The translations under genes and the position numbers were made by a program. From the NCBI GenBank assembly GCA_001939145.1, contig LSRX01000007.1, positions 1,379,714 to 1,443,713 on the forward strand: a stretch of DNA of 64,000 nucleotides, given 5' to 3'. The notes beneath the pieces are model-generated. The model was not told the DNA's origin, made no database searches, and was given only the letters and a program-made list of their open reading frames with translations. This DNA is from Symbiodinium microadriaticum (lineage: Eukaryota > Sar > Dinophyceae > Suessiales > Symbiodiniaceae). Of the stretch, positions 24,555 through 34,731 are shown piece by piece (the first letter of the stretch is position 1; the number at the start of each line of letters is the position of its first letter).

Positions 24555-24860
24555 TAGTGGGCCCATTCAGCTGAACCCCAACGTCAGGTTCGGTGATCTA
24601 AGGTTGGGGTTCGGTTTAACCTGACCCCAACCTGAGATAATAGTTGGGTTGAACCTGAACCCTAACGTCAGGTTCGGGTTGAAGACAACCCAAACTTCGA
24701 ACTCGGGGTTCGAGGTTCACGTTTGACCCAACTCTAACCTTCGTCGAAAGTTGAAAGTTGGGTTAAACTCAACCCCAAGCTCAGGTTCAGATGTAACTAG
24801 TTACAACTTTGGGGGGGGCGAAGGTTGTAACTCTGTTTAACCTAGCCCAACCCCCCGTGG
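24555..24860. repeat. Degenerate GGTT/AACC palindromic repeat block 2
   Basis: Same word family as the block at 23.74-24.06 kb (GGTTGGGGTTCGGTTTAACC, AACCCTAACGTCAGGTTCGG), ending in a G8 run near 24812. The two blocks may be one repeat split by an insertion of about 500 bp. Confidence 0.65.
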
Positions 24861-25274
24861 GATACTATGATGAAACTCATGTCCTGCCTTCACTTGCGTT
24901 CTTCTGTCCTACTGTCTGACGCTGGCTACACACACGCACGAAACTTCAAGTTTCTGGGCGCAAGCCGTGCTGGAACTTGCTGGTGCTGGGTGGACGCAAA
25001 CGTTTCAAGCATTTCCGGGCTGCGCTGCCTTACGGCCAATGCTCCAACCCCCACTTTGCTGCTGAGCATCTGCCCCTGGCGCCCCAATTTCAGCATAAGA
25101 GACCTGAAGCGCAGAAAGGAACATCCCGATTGCAAGCATTCCGAGCTGAGGAGACGCAGACCCGGCGACCCTGCCGTGCCTTTCCCCGCGCATCTCGGCA
25201 TCCAAGGCTTCCAGCATGAAGTAGCTGTTTGCCTGGGTGTGATGTTGGATCTGAACCGTGGTTTGTGACCAAAC

Positions 25275-25977
25275 TCATAGCTTTGATCCTGGAAGATGCA
25301 GTGGATCTTCATGCTTCAACACGATGTGAAACCACTCGTCTGCGCGACGAACTCCGTAAAACTGCCTCTTGAACTCATAGCCGGGTATAATATGATAATC
25401 ATCTGCGGCGACGCAGCATAACTCTCCATGAGGATGTGCCCGTACTCTTTCAGAAGCCCCTGCCGGGCAAAATCCAATGACAGGATGTAGTCGTGGCCCC
25501 ACCCTCGCTCTGGGCCAAGGCGTGACAAGCCGGAGCCCTTGCCGAGCCCGTGCCTCTGAAGTCTCCCAGTCAGCTTCTGCAAATTTGTCGAGAAGTCCTG
25601 ACATCCATGGTTCAATGATGCATGAATGCCAGGATTGCATCGAGGCCATCAATGTCTACAGTAGCGGAGTCTAGCGGCTCTGGTTGTCTTGCTTGAACAT
25701 GGTATACCTCAGAGGAGCGGTCGAGCAAAGCACCAGCAAGAAGGAAGCTGTCGTCTCCTTTCTGTATCTCTCCGTGCCAAGCGCGGGACTCATCCACGCT
25801 GAACTCTTCTCCTTTCTTAAGCCGATCTTTCTTGGAGCCGTCGCCAGACTGGATGATGGTGCGCTCCTCCATTGCATGTATGACTGCATATTGCGACAGC
25901 TCTGTTAAACAAAACAATCCAATCCGGCTCGCAAGCTCAGGTTGTTCTACAATGCAGCATAGCTGAGTCGCTGTCAC
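25275..25977 (-). CDS. Unassigned gene fragment, at least two exons in different frames
   Basis: Two minus-strand segments look coding. The upstream one (25612-25977) reads ELSQYAVIHAMEERTIIQSG, then a charged KKDRLKKGEEFSVDESRAWH region. The downstream one (near 25280-25450) reads DDYHIIPGYEFKRQFYGVRR, then ADEWFHIVLKHEDPLHLPG. They are in different frames and would need an intron between 25450 and 25612. I do not recognise the family. Orientation matches the neighbours. Confidence 0.42.
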
Positions 25978-26153
25978 TATGGTGAGATCAAACGCATGTT
26001 CAGCATCTCCTCAGCGATACGGCAAACGTTGTCGACGTGCAAGGGGCGTCGGCTTTCCAGCTTGGCAGCCTTCCTTCGGGAGGGACACCGCCCCCGTCAT
26101 GAGAAAAGCGGTTGCCCGTGAAAGCAAGTGCCACACACCACCCGTGTTCATGC

Positions 26154-26195
26154 AAGCTTCTCAAGATCACCCTTGTCGGTGAGCTTCTTGATCTC
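26154..26195 (-). CDS. Putative 14-residue exon
   Basis: An AG acceptor precedes EIKKLTDKGDLEKL, which ends at a GC donor. The size and splice pattern match the small exons of the LC8 gene. It may belong to the same gene as the fragments at 25.3-26.0 kb. Confidence 0.4.
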
Positions 26196-26556
26196 CTCAG
26201 CTTGGAATGAAAACACCCGTATACCAGCAGCCACAACAGAGGCCCATAGCGAACTGCTGGCTGGGCTCTCTATCAAACACTTATGTGGGCGTGGGCTTTT
26301 TGCCGAGAGACCGAGATTGAGCCTGTAAGACCACTGCCACTTATCGGTATTGTCTTATGCCGGCTAGCATGCATCGCTGCCCGTTTTGGCTGTTGAGGTG
26401 CTGCTTCGAAAAGAAGCAACTCACATTGCGGACAGCAAGCGGGCCTTAGTCCTGAGGGCATTGTAAACTCTTCAGCTTCAATGTGCTCCACCCACAAATG
26501 CTCGGAGTGCATACACTCAGATGAATGGGGTTCGATCAGCCCGACATCTCACATCT

Positions 26557-26692
26557 CCATATAGATATAAATATGCATATGTATGTGTAAATATATATAT
26601 ATACACATATGCACATACACACACACACACACGCACACACATACACATATATATATATATATAGATATATATATATGGTCACCCCCCCCCCC
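26557..26692. repeat. AT/CA microsatellite ending in a C run
   Basis: Interleaved (AT)n and (CA)n tracts, then GGTCAC followed by eleven or so C residues that abut the assembly gap. Confidence 0.9.
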
Positions 26693-27661
26693 NNNNNNNN
26701 NNNNNNNNNNNNNNNNNNNNNNNNNNNNNNNNNNNNNNNNNNNNNNNNNNNNNNNNNNNNNNNNNNNNNNNNNNNNNNNNNNNNNNNNNNNNNNNNNNNN
26801 NNNNNNNNNNNNNNNNNNNNNNNNNNNNNNNNNNNNNNNNNNNNNNNNNNNNNNNNNNNNNNNNNNNNNNNNNNNNNNNNNNNNNNNNNNNNNNNNNNNN
26901 NNNNNNNNNNNNNNNNNNNNNNNNNNNNNNNNNNNNNNNNNNNNNNNNNNNNNNNNNNNNNNNNNNNNNNNNNNNNNNNNNNNNNNNNNNNNNNNNNNNN
27001 NNNNNNNNNNNNNNNNNNNNNNNNNNNNNNNNNNNNNNNNNNNNNNNNNNNNNNNNNNNNNNNNNNNNNNNNNNNNNNNNNNNNNNNNNNNNNNNNNNNN
27101 NNNNNNNNNNNNNNNNNNNNNNNNNNNNNNNNNNNNNNNNNNNNNNNNNNNNNNNNNNNNNNNNNNNNNNNNNNNNNNNNNNNNNNNNNNNNNNNNNNNN
27201 NNNNNNNNNNNNNNNNNNNNNNNNNNNNNNNNNNNNNNNNNNNNNNNNNNNNNNNNNNNNNNNNNNNNNNNNNNNNNNNNNNNNNNNNNNNNNNNNNNNN
27301 NNNNNNNNNNNNNNNNNNNNNNNNNNNNNNNNNNNNNNNNNNNNNNNNNNNNNNNNNNNNNNNNNNNNNNNNNNNNNNNNNNNNNNNNNNNNNNNNNNNN
27401 NNNNNNNNNNNNNNNNNNNNNNNNNNNNNNNNNNNNNNNNNNNNNNNNNNNNNNNNNNNNNNNNNNNNNNNNNNNNNNNNNNNNNNNNNNNNNNNNNNNN
27501 NNNNNNNNNNNNNNNNNNNNNNNNNNNNNNNNNNNNNNNNNNNNNNNNNNNNNNNNNNNNNNNNNNNNNNNNNNNNNNNNNNNNNNNNNNNNNNNNNNNN
27601 NNNNNNNNNNNNNNNNNNNNNNNNNNNNNNNNNNNNNNNNNNNNNNNNNNNNNNNNNNNNN
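26693..27661. other. Assembly gap (969 N)
   Basis: Unresolved bases between an AT/CA microsatellite with a C run and a CT microsatellite. Open frames drawn through it are meaningless. Confidence 0.99.
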
Positions 27662-27696
<35 letters not shown>

Positions 27697-27817
27697 CCTC
27701 TCACTCTCACTCTCACTCTCCCGGGCATGGGGGGTCGGTGAAGACCCCGGGCGTCTAGCGGTCTAGCGTCTAGCCCACTCTTTCTCTCTCTCTCACTCCC
27801 CCTCCCTCTCTCGCTGT

Positions 27818-27856
<39 letters not shown>

Positions 27857-28140
27857 TCCCGGGCATGGGGGTCGTTCAAGACCTCGTCAAGACCCCCAGG
27901 CATCTAGGGTAGCCCGCTCTCTCTCTCTCTCTCTCCCTCTCCCGGGCATGGGGGTCGGTCAAGACCCCGGACATCTGGAGTCTGGCCCCCTCTCTCTCTC
28001 TCCCTCTCCCGGGCATGGGGGTGGGTCAAGACCCCGGGCGTCTAGCCCACTCTCTCTCTCTCTCCCTCTCCCTCTCCCGGGCATGGGGGTCGGTCACGAC
28101 CCCCGTGCGTCTAGCCCACCCTCTCCCTCTCTCTCTCCAA
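27662..28140. repeat. CT microsatellite with five copies of a hairpin minisatellite
   Basis: CT runs alternate with a roughly 45 bp unit beginning CCCGGGCATGGGGGTC and containing GGGGTC...GACCCC inverted arms around a GGTCAA loop, then GCGTCTAGCCCACTC. Copies start at about 27720, 27859, 27940, 28008 and 28076, and a sixth copy lies at 34731 inside the array. Confidence 0.85.
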
Positions 28141-28256
28141 GTGGTCTGCAGGGCCCCTCGTAACACACGCAAGCCTACCAGATGAGCATCACTGTTGTGG
28201 GGTCTCCTTGTCCAAGTGTTCCAACTGCATTGCCGAGTGTGGTAACATTATACAAG

Positions 28257-28296
<40 letters not shown>

Positions 28297-28332
28297 GGGA
28301 CAGGAGAAAGCAGCGGTCCGGCTGCCCCCTCC

Positions 28333-28352
28333 GTGCGCGAGCGCGCACCCGC
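28333..28352. promoter_or_regulatory. Conserved GC palindrome element (unit 1)
   Basis: GTGCGCGAGCGCGCACCCGC lies 38 bp after the CT run. Equivalent elements sit at 30690-30703, 32843-32862, 34822-34842, 35507-35520 and 57863-57883, the last identical to that of unit 4. Alternating purine/pyrimidine makes it a candidate for Z-DNA or a cruciform. A regulatory role is speculative. Confidence 0.5.
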
Positions 28353-29054
28353 GGTTCCCGGGCGGCTTGGTCCCCCTAGGGATTCACCGCGGGAGGCTCG
28401 GCTTTACAAGGACTTGCCCTTTGCACTGGAGAGTCTCAGTCTTGATGCCGTAGGGGCGCAGCAGAAAACAACAAAAGACTAAAGGTAAGGCCGCGACCAA
28501 GAAAATCATGTACATAGCTGCGTCCCCCGAGTTCGGGCAGGCTTGGTTTGAAAAGGGGCGAAGGAAAAACATGCTGAGTCTCCTCTGGCAACTTCAAGGT
28601 TGGTGTGGCTTCGAATTTGGGCCTTCTTGTTCCCCCGAATTCCGAGTACATTTCCCCTCAAGCAGGTGTGTTAGAAAGAAGCTAGGATTACGAGCCAATG
28701 TGGGCTCAACGGAATGGGTTTGCCTGAGAAGGACTGAGGGGGTTGAAGACTCCCCCCAGCCCTGTTTAAAGAATTCACACCTTGAGGATCAGGACTGTAA
28801 CATGGGTAGTACGAAAGTGTATTGTTCATGTTTTGGGGTCCCCCGATGCAAAGCAACACTGCAAAAAGACAAACGTGCAGGACGAGTACTGGGTGGATTC
28901 CCCCTGGGCTTAGCCTAGTGACGTCACTGGGTATCAACGAATATACGGTGGCTGCACCAAGGTCAAACAATCAATCAAACCATGTAACATGCCAACAGCC
29001 CGTACATTCGATCTCCCCCGAATTTTCCGCACGCCTCTCACTTGCTGGTCTTCC

Positions 29055-30377
29055 TCACTTCGTGCGAGCATTCTTCATATGCCGTTGCACCGTCTGTACG
29101 GCGCGCCATAGGTCTGTCCCCCTCCTCCGGGGGCTGCGACTCGGTGTACGAGGCCTCCTTGCGCCCGCCGAATCAGGGCTGGCGGTGTCCGATGGGCGCC
29201 CTCGCTCCCCCCATGGCCAACTCATCTCTTGCGACAGTGTGTCTGAGGTAATGGGGTTGTCGTCGTCATCACGGTTCCCCCCCACATCATGCGGGAAGGC
29301 TGTGGTTGGTTGCTTGTCTTCAACATCGCTGCCTCCCCAGTCGACCTCGTACTCGGCGTCCCCCGCTGACGTCTTCTCTGCTGGTTCAACGGCAACGGTT
29401 GCGTCAGGTAGGTCTTTCCCCTCCGTGGTGTCGTGCTTGGCTTTCTTCTTGCTGTGCTTCTCCTTGGTCGTCTTCCCCTCCTCGGCTTTCTTGCGGTGCT
29501 TTTTGTCCGGCTTCCCCTCCTTGCTCCGTTGCTTGTCTTTTTTGTCTTTCGCCGGCTTGGGGTCCTTTTGCAGCACGGCAGTCTGGGCGGTCTCCCCCCC
29601 ATGCCGCTGCTCTCCCATCGCTTTGTATATACTCTTGCCTTCCCCAAGTAATCTGCTCACTTCCCACGGGAACTTGGCAATGTAAAAACGCAGCTCCACA
29701 ACCGTCCGCGGGTTGATTTTGGCTGCGAGTTTAAGGAGCTCGTCTGCCTGTCCCCCGGTGCGTCGTCGTTCTTTATGGCGTTGGAGGTATGTCTGGTAGT
29801 ACTCGCTCTCGGCATCTGTGACTTTGTCCCCCGTGGCGAGGTCCATATATACCTGCTTCTTGCTGTCCCACGCACACTCTCTGTTAATCCAGCTGTCCAG
29901 CGGGTGAGGTTCGTACAAGAGGACCGTCCCCTCCTTTGTCTCAAAGCGCACATATTCAGCAAGAGGCCGGCTCCTGCTCGCCATTGTCTGGGCTATTCCC
30001 CCCAGCGGCTCGGACATTGCTCGGGCAGCTGGGCTCTCCCCCTCTTTTCTCATGTCCTTGATGCCTCTTTTCTCATGTCCTTGGTGCTGGCAGGGCTGCT
30101 GGCGGTCCCGGCTGCAAGCATATATTTGTAACAGCTCCTCCCCCCATCGTGGGGTTTGTGGTACCAAGGCCCCTGTAAGCAAGCCTTGCATGTCACCCCC
30201 ATTTCTCGAAGTCGTTCTGCGAGCTTGCACTGTTCCTCCCACGTCGTTTTGACTTTGGGTGGCTTGGCATCGGGAGATCTCTGCTGTCCCCCCCTCACGG
30301 AACGTTTCGAAGAGCTCGCCAGCGATCTCCCCCAGGCTGTCGTAGTCGAGAAAGATCACCCGCAGGTCCACAGTCAC
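29055..30377 (-). CDS. WPWG-GRPSD family ORF, copy 1
   Basis: I do not recognise this family. Visible parts in order: an N-terminal segment (VTVDLRVIFLDYDSLGEIAG); a conserved block, RPLAEYVRFETKEGTVLLYE with PHPLDSWINRE, an ESEYYQTYLQRHKERRR helix and VVELRFYIAKFPWEVSRLL; a lysine/glutamate-rich middle (KKHRKKAEEGKTTKEKHSKK); an acidic stretch; and the signature SWPWGERGRPSD with an arginine-rich end. The region 30050-30298 also reads well in a second frame (TWEEQCKLAERLREMGVTCK, then ACLQGPWYHKPHDGGRSCYK, a CxxC..H..C pattern), so the frame is probably shifted near the local duplication at 30046-30085. The basic centre could bind nucleic acid, but that is inference. Confidence 0.6.
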   Translation of the reverse strand: MTVDLRVIFLDYDSLGEIAGELFETFREGGTAEISRCQATQSQNDVGGTVQARRTTSRNGGDMQGLLTGALVPQTPRWGEELLQIYACSRDRQQPCQHQGHEKRGIKDMRKEGESPAARAMSEPLGGIAQTMASRSRPLAEYVRFETKEGTVLLYEPHPLDSWINRECAWDSKKQVYMDLATGDKVTDAESEYYQTYLQRHKERRRTGGQADELLKLAAKINPRTVVELRFYIAKFPWEVSRLLGEGKSIYKAMGEQRHGGETAQTAVLQKDPKPAKDKKDKQRSKEGKPDKKHRKKAEEGKTTKEKHSKKKAKHDTTEGKDLPDATVAVEPAEKTSAGDAEYEVDWGGSDVEDKQPTTAFPHDVGGNRDDDDNPITSDTLSQEMSWPWGERGRPSDTASPDSAGARRPRTPSRSPRRRGTDLWRAVQTVQRHMKNARTK

Positions 30378-30518
30378 AAAGTATGCTCCGTCCCCCTACT
30401 AGAGGGCCACCTTCCGAAAAAGGGCCTCGTCTCCCCTGGGGGGCACAGCCCAGGTCAACTCTCTGCCTCGTCCCCCGCACAAGAGGGTGGAACAACACCC
30501 CCAAGCACAGGTGTAGTA

Positions 30519-30537
30519 CTTGAGCCAAAATGGCTAC
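30519..30537 (-). other. Spliced-leader relic, 19 nt
   Basis: Reads GTAGCCATTTTGGCTCAAG on the minus strand, identical to the last 19 positions of the dinoflagellate trans-spliced leader. It is followed by TACTACACCTGTGCTTGG rather than a GT donor, so it is a fossil leader from a reverse-transcribed mRNA, not an SL RNA gene. Confidence 0.92.
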
Positions 30538-31319
30538 CTTTGCTTGCTTGCTTGCTCGGCGTTTGGAGCCAGAGGTAGCCCCCTGACCCCTGCGCTCTCG
30601 CGCTACGCCTTCGTCCAGTTGGTCTGTCCCTCTCTCTCTCTCTCTCTCTCTTCGGGCACTGGGGATCGGGCTGGTCCGGCCCTCACCCCGCGCGCGTGCG
30701 CGCAGCCGCGGTTCATTGGCGGAACGAATCACATTTTTCCCCCCTCGACTTGTGTCGCTGAGGGGCTCGGCTGAACATTGAACGAAAAATCCCAGGTCAA
30801 CGAGGGCAGGGGGCAACAGAGCAAACAGAACAGACTAAGGCTCCGACCAAAAGCTGAAGCTAAGCCCCCCCCCCGCCCTCAATCTGGGTTGAAAGGGTCG
30901 AAGGAAAAACATGCAAAGCTTCCCCTATTTGGTTTGCACGGATCTGAGTGGAAAGGGCCTTCTTCCCCGAATTCTCAAGTGACCCCCCCGCAAATGTGCT
31001 TGAAAAGAAACTGGGATTCTGAGGCCAGTCTGGGCCCCTCGTTGGAATGGGTTTTACCTGAGAAGGGCCCGGGTATTTACCCCGACCCTGTTTAAAGAGT
31101 TTGCACAGAGCGGAAGGTGCAGGTTACACGGTTAGCACATTGAAGGATCGGCTGTATCAAATCCCCTCCTGCAGCAAGGCTCAGCGTCACAGTTTGGAGC
31201 CGATCCCCGAATTAACTGAACTGACAAAGAACTCCCCATGCACCCCTCAGAAGCCGGCGTACTTCAGAAAGCTTTTTGCAACTTGGGTCGTCTCTGCGAA
31301 AGGAGGAAAAGCCTCCAAG

Positions 31320-32480
31320 TCACTGTTCTCCCCGACGTTCTCGGGCCTCCCCTCTGTGTCTACGAGCTTGTTCCATGTGGTTTTGTACATCACGGACTGC
31401 TTGCCACATGCGGTTAGGACGAAGCTGCACTCCCCCGCCTTGTGGCTCTTCCGTTGGTTCACTGGGCCTTTGTCCCAAGACGCCTTCACTACGTCCCAGG
31501 TCGGAGGGTCTGCCTTGTTCCCCCCAAGGCCAATTGGCACGAGCTGTGTCATCATCCGTCTGGCTGTCGTCCCCCCAGTCTGGTGGTGTGTCGTCGTCAC
31601 GAGGCGGACTCCCCTCGTTCTCCGTTTTCACACGCAGTGCTTGGCTGTTGTGTGCTCCTTCTGGTAGTGCTGCACGAAGTTCCAAGGTTGGTCGCATGTC
31701 GTCCCCTCGGTCTGTGTCCCCGACTGCTGTCACTCGGTCTGTGTTGCTGCGAACAGTCGGTGTTGAAGGCCGAAGGTCACTCCCACGGCTTGTGGTTCCA
31801 GGTTTCCCCCTCTCAGAGCGTCGTCGTTCTGCTGCTTTGCTCGGTCTCCCTTCACGTCGGAATCGGTTTCGTATTTTCCTCACTTTGGGAAGTAGACTGC
31901 GGGCTCTGGTCGGGAACCGTGCCACAAAGGCCCGAGTTTCGTCCGCCTGCTGAGGGAGGTATTTGTCGACTATATGGAACAGCTTGTCGGCTTGCCGCGC
32001 ATCTTCATTGCGCTTGGCGTGACGTCTGAGGTAAGCTTGGTACTCCCCCCGTTCTTGCCTAGTGAGGGTTTTGCCAGACTCTGCGTGTATATGCTTCCCC
32101 TCCGCTGTCACCTCTATTTCCTTGTTGATCCAAACATCCAGCGGCTCTGGGTCGTATAGGAGCACTACCCCTTTGCGGGTGCGGAAGCCACTCATCTCAC
32201 TCAAAGGTCTTGTCGAAGTTGAACTTGAACTTTGATTCCCCCCATCCGTTTGTGGAGTATCAGCAGGAGCCCCGTGTAGTCTGCATGCAGGGTCGGTGCG
32301 ATCGTGCGTTTTGCGCATCCCCGCCGTGCAAATGCCTGACGCGAGTCTGCATAATTTGCATCCCCCCACCATGATCGTCACGATGTCGCGGTCGATGCCC
32401 ACTATCACGAACGTTTGGATGTCGTACTCCCCCGTCCAGCCGGCTGGTAGAGTGAGCACGCTGTCGGGAGGTTCTTTCAA
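31320..32480 (-). CDS. WPWG-GRPSD family ORF, copy 2 (best preserved)
   Basis: The family is unrecognised. N-terminal part: YDIQTFVIVGIDRDIVTIMV, then a Cys/His cluster, CKLCRLASGICTAG with RKTHDRTDPACRLHG. Central conserved block: RPLSEMSGFRTRKGVVLLYD, PEPLDVWINKEI, GEYQAYLRRHAKRNEDARQA, DKYLPQQADETRAFVARFP, and a basic KVRKIRNRFRREGRPSKAAE. Then an acidic PPDWGDDSQTDDD and the signature NWPWGEQGRPSD with LGQRPSEP, then RMWQAVRDVQNHMEQARRHR. An alternative frame over the last part (31247-31600) carries a conserved ACGKQSVMYKTTWNKLV instead, so the true C-terminus is unsettled. The open length and conserved order with copies 1, 3 and 4 support a real coding history. Confidence 0.68.
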   Translation of the reverse strand: MKEPPDSVLTLPAGWTGEYDIQTFVIVGIDRDIVTIMVGGCKLCRLASGICTAGMRKTHDRTDPACRLHGAPADTPQTDGGNQSSSSTSTRPLSEMSGFRTRKGVVLLYDPEPLDVWINKEIEVTAEGKHIHAESGKTLTRQERGEYQAYLRRHAKRNEDARQADKLFHIVDKYLPQQADETRAFVARFPTRARSLLPKVRKIRNRFRREGRPSKAAERRRSERGKPGTTSRGSDLRPSTPTVRSNTDRVTAVGDTDRGDDMRPTLELRAALPEGAHNSQALRVKTENEGSPPRDDDTPPDWGDDSQTDDDTARANWPWGEQGRPSDLGRSEGVLGQRPSEPTEEPQGGGVQLRPNRMWQAVRDVQNHMEQARRHRGEARERRGEQ

Positions 32481-32764
32481 GTCTGCGGCTCGTTGTTGTC
32501 CGTCCCCCCCTCGGCAAGGAAGTTGAAGGAGAGGCTCTTGCAGTAACTAGGTCGCCCTCACGAAAGAGGATATCACGAACTTGCCCTTGGGAACGATGGC
32601 TGCAAGGCTGTCCCCCGGGCGGGCCACTAGATCCGAACAGCGACGGCGGATTGACTCAAGCCAACCCCCGCCTGGGACACGTCCACCCAACGAGAAGGCT
32701 GGGAACAACCAGCCAACTCGGAGGGCCGGTCTCAGGCGCCCCCCAAAGGAGAGCGGCGGGCGGA

Positions 32765-32786
32765 CTTGAGCCAAAATGGCTACGGT
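32765..32786 (-). other. Spliced-leader relic, complete 22 nt
   Basis: All 22 positions of the dinoflagellate leader are present on the minus strand, with A at the variable first base, CCG next, then TAGCCATTTTGGCTCAAG. It is followed by TCC, not GT, so no SL RNA gene. It directly abuts the GA run of the next unit. Confidence 0.95.
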
Positions 32787-34731
32787 TCTCTCTCTCTCTC
32801 TCTCTACCGGGACAGGAGAGGCAAGGCGAACCCTACCCCTCCGCGCGCGCACGCGCACCCGCGGGTCCAAGCGGGGTTTTCAAATCCACCCCGGGAATAT
32901 TTCCCTTGGCTGGCTCGGCTATACAAGCTGCACGCTGGAGTCCCCCGCCTTCCGTAAAGCAACAGCCCAAAGGTGCAACAGGCACGAACTAGTTTTGGCA
33001 GGGTCCCCCAGCTATCCCCCCGGCCACGTCGCAGTTGCCGAAACCGCTAGTACACACACAAAGCGAGCTATGGCTTGCAACGCAACACTGGTGCAACCGC
33101 AGGCTGAGGCTCCGGCCAACACACGCAAAGTGGCAACATGTCTAACATGACTGTCTAACGAACGGCCCTACAAGTTCCCCCTGTGTTGGCATGAGTTGTG
33201 GGGACTGAGGTGCAGTAAGCAGTTGCTCGCTCCCCCCCTCTGTTTGGATGGAGGAGGTCTGGTGGGGTATTCCCCCTGTGTGAGCAGTGGCCACCAAATG
33301 TTTGAGCGAAGGTGTAGTGCTACAGGTAGAAGGCGTAAGGCGTGTTGTCGGGTTGCCTGGGGTTCTGCAAAAGCAACAGCGTCACAGGACTTCTAAGGAG
33401 TGGACAACAGCTTGCAGGTAACGAATACGTATTCCCCCGGCACCCTTTTTTATGGTTTGTGGCCATTGCTTTCCTACTGTTCTTTGGTCCCTCAGGCGGA
33501 AAGGAAGAAAAGGGTACGAATACCTAGTCGAAAGCTTGCTTCCCCCCGAGGTCGCATCGAACAGACTTAGCATCAACGCAGGGTTCTGTCGTTCACCAGA
33601 CAAGACACAAGTGTACTTGACTATCGCCTAAATGCGGCGCAGGACCTTTGCGCACATCCCCTGCCGGCTCCTTAGCCAGATGCTCTAGTTTAGTCCGGCC
33701 GCGTGGAGTCTACGTCGCCGGTGGCTTTCCCCGCTCTCACTTTCTTCTCCGGTCTGGTAGTAGGCGCCGAGGTCGTTGTTGCTGCTCCCCCCTTGCATCG
33801 TGTCCCATTCGGCTGTCCAGGGCAGCGTAGGTGGGAGGTCGTCGTCGCCCCCAGCGTGGTCTCCAGTTCCCGCCAGAAGAGGTGGCGGGTTTTGTGTTGG
33901 CCCCCCCAAGGCTTGGATGTCGGCTTCCAAGCTCTCTGTAACCAAGGGCTGGGCTTGCGATTCGGTCATCCCCACCAGAGTTGTCCAGCCAGTGCCGGTC
34001 GTAGCCGAGGTAGTTCTGCGCCTTCGCGTCAGGCCGAAAGCTTCATCCTCCGTCTCCGTTCCTGGCATGTCGCTCCCGAGGCTCGAGGACATAGGTGGAG
34101 GCCATACTCGTGGCCCCCCTTCTGGTACTGTGTCTTCTGTCTTTTTGTTCTTCCGTAGGGCTTAAAGGACTTTGTTCAGTCCCCCGGGCTGTAGGCCCCC
34201 ACATCTTTCAGGGGCTTGTGGGAAGGACGGGAGAAGTTTGTGGGGCTCGATTTCAACCCCTGAAAAAGCAGCGCGTTCCCGTGAACCCCATGTGGTTTTC
34301 AAAAGCAGAAAAGAAAAAACACACACTGCGAGCATGGTGTTCGGGGGCTGTTACAGTAGAAACAACTACGTATGGGACGAGCATAAAGACATACACAGTG
34401 CAATTTTCATAGTGGGAAAGGTGTACCTCACCTGTCCAATTGCAAAGTCCCCCTGTGTATCTGTGTATGTATGAGAGGAAGTCTGCAGATCCAGTGATGG
34501 ACAGTCAAGCCAAACAACATTCTACAAGACTGGATCCGCATCTGATGCTTTGCTTTGCTACTAGCAGGGGATTGAGGTGCTGGCAGGCCCAGCACGGCGC
34601 GCTCCGGGCGCTTCCCCATCCAACATGTTGTTAGATGGAGAGTCTGTACTGTAGGATCGGCTGTGAAACTGATTCACGGCTCTGTGTGCCACCGTGGGGG
34701 GCATCTGATGCTCTCTCTCTCTCTCTCTCTC
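32787..34731 (-). repeat. Array unit 3 (divergent)
   Basis: Has the CT run (32787-32805), GC palindrome (32843-32862) and GGCTCGGCTATACAAG block (about 32914-32930), but no leader relic at its 5' end near 34.7 kb. Its ORF differs from the GRPSD family. TCCCC tracts continue throughout. Confidence 0.6.
33685..34092 (-). CDS. Acidic ORF of array unit 3, 135 aa
   Basis: Unrecognised. Starts MSSSLGSDMPGTETEDEAFG, is rich in T, G, D and E, contains LPPTLPWTAEWDTMQGGSSN, and ends with a basic SHRRRRLHAAGLN. It occupies the position held by the GRPSD ORF in other units but I see no convincing similarity. Short, low complexity, so coding status is uncertain. Confidence 0.35.
   Translation of the reverse strand: MSSSLGSDMPGTETEDEAFGLTRRRRTTSATTGTGWTTLVGMTESQAQPLVTESLEADIQALGGPTQNPPPLLAGTGDHAGGDDDLPPTLPWTAEWDTMQGGSSNNDLGAYYQTGEESESGESHRRRRLHAAGLN

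Larger units (their letters stand above)
28256..30537 (-). repeat. Array unit 1 (leader relic to CT run)
   Basis: On the sense (minus) strand the unit starts with a spliced-leader relic at 30519-30537. It then has a 5' leader, an ORF, and a 3' region with blocks shared by other units: TTGTAAAGCCGAGCCTC (28392-28409), TTGGTCGCGGCCTTACCTTT (28480-28499), GCATGTTTTTCCTTC (28560-28574) and GTGTGAATTCTTTAAACAGG (28762-28781). It ends with a GC palindrome at 28333-28352 and a GA run (CT on the plus strand, 28260-28294). Confidence 0.8.
30538..32786 (-). repeat. Array unit 2
   Basis: Leader relic at 32765-32786, ORF at 31320-32480, shared 3' blocks (GTGCAAACTCTTTAAACAGG at about 31087-31106; GCATGTTTTTCCTTC at 30900-30914; a degenerate GAGCC block at about 30759), GC palindrome at 30690-30703, then a GA run (CT at 30631-30651) and the unit 1 leader relic. 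The 5' leader differs from units 1, 4 and 5 after the relic. Confidence 0.8.

Noticed and set aside
23740-24860. GGTT/AACC blocks as a true telomere
   Set aside because: No regular TTTAGGG-type period and word orientation alternates.
26583-27866. Open frames of 385-395 codons across the gap
   Set aside because: They consist almost wholly of N and flanking microsatellite; no coding evidence.
28333-28352. CRISPR-like interpretation of repeated palindromes
   Set aside because: Copies are kilobases apart, no spacer array, and the genome is eukaryotic.
29711-29723. ATTTTGGCTGCGAG in copy 1 as a leader relic
   Set aside because: It lies inside the conserved ORF block on the opposite strand and matches only eight leader bases.
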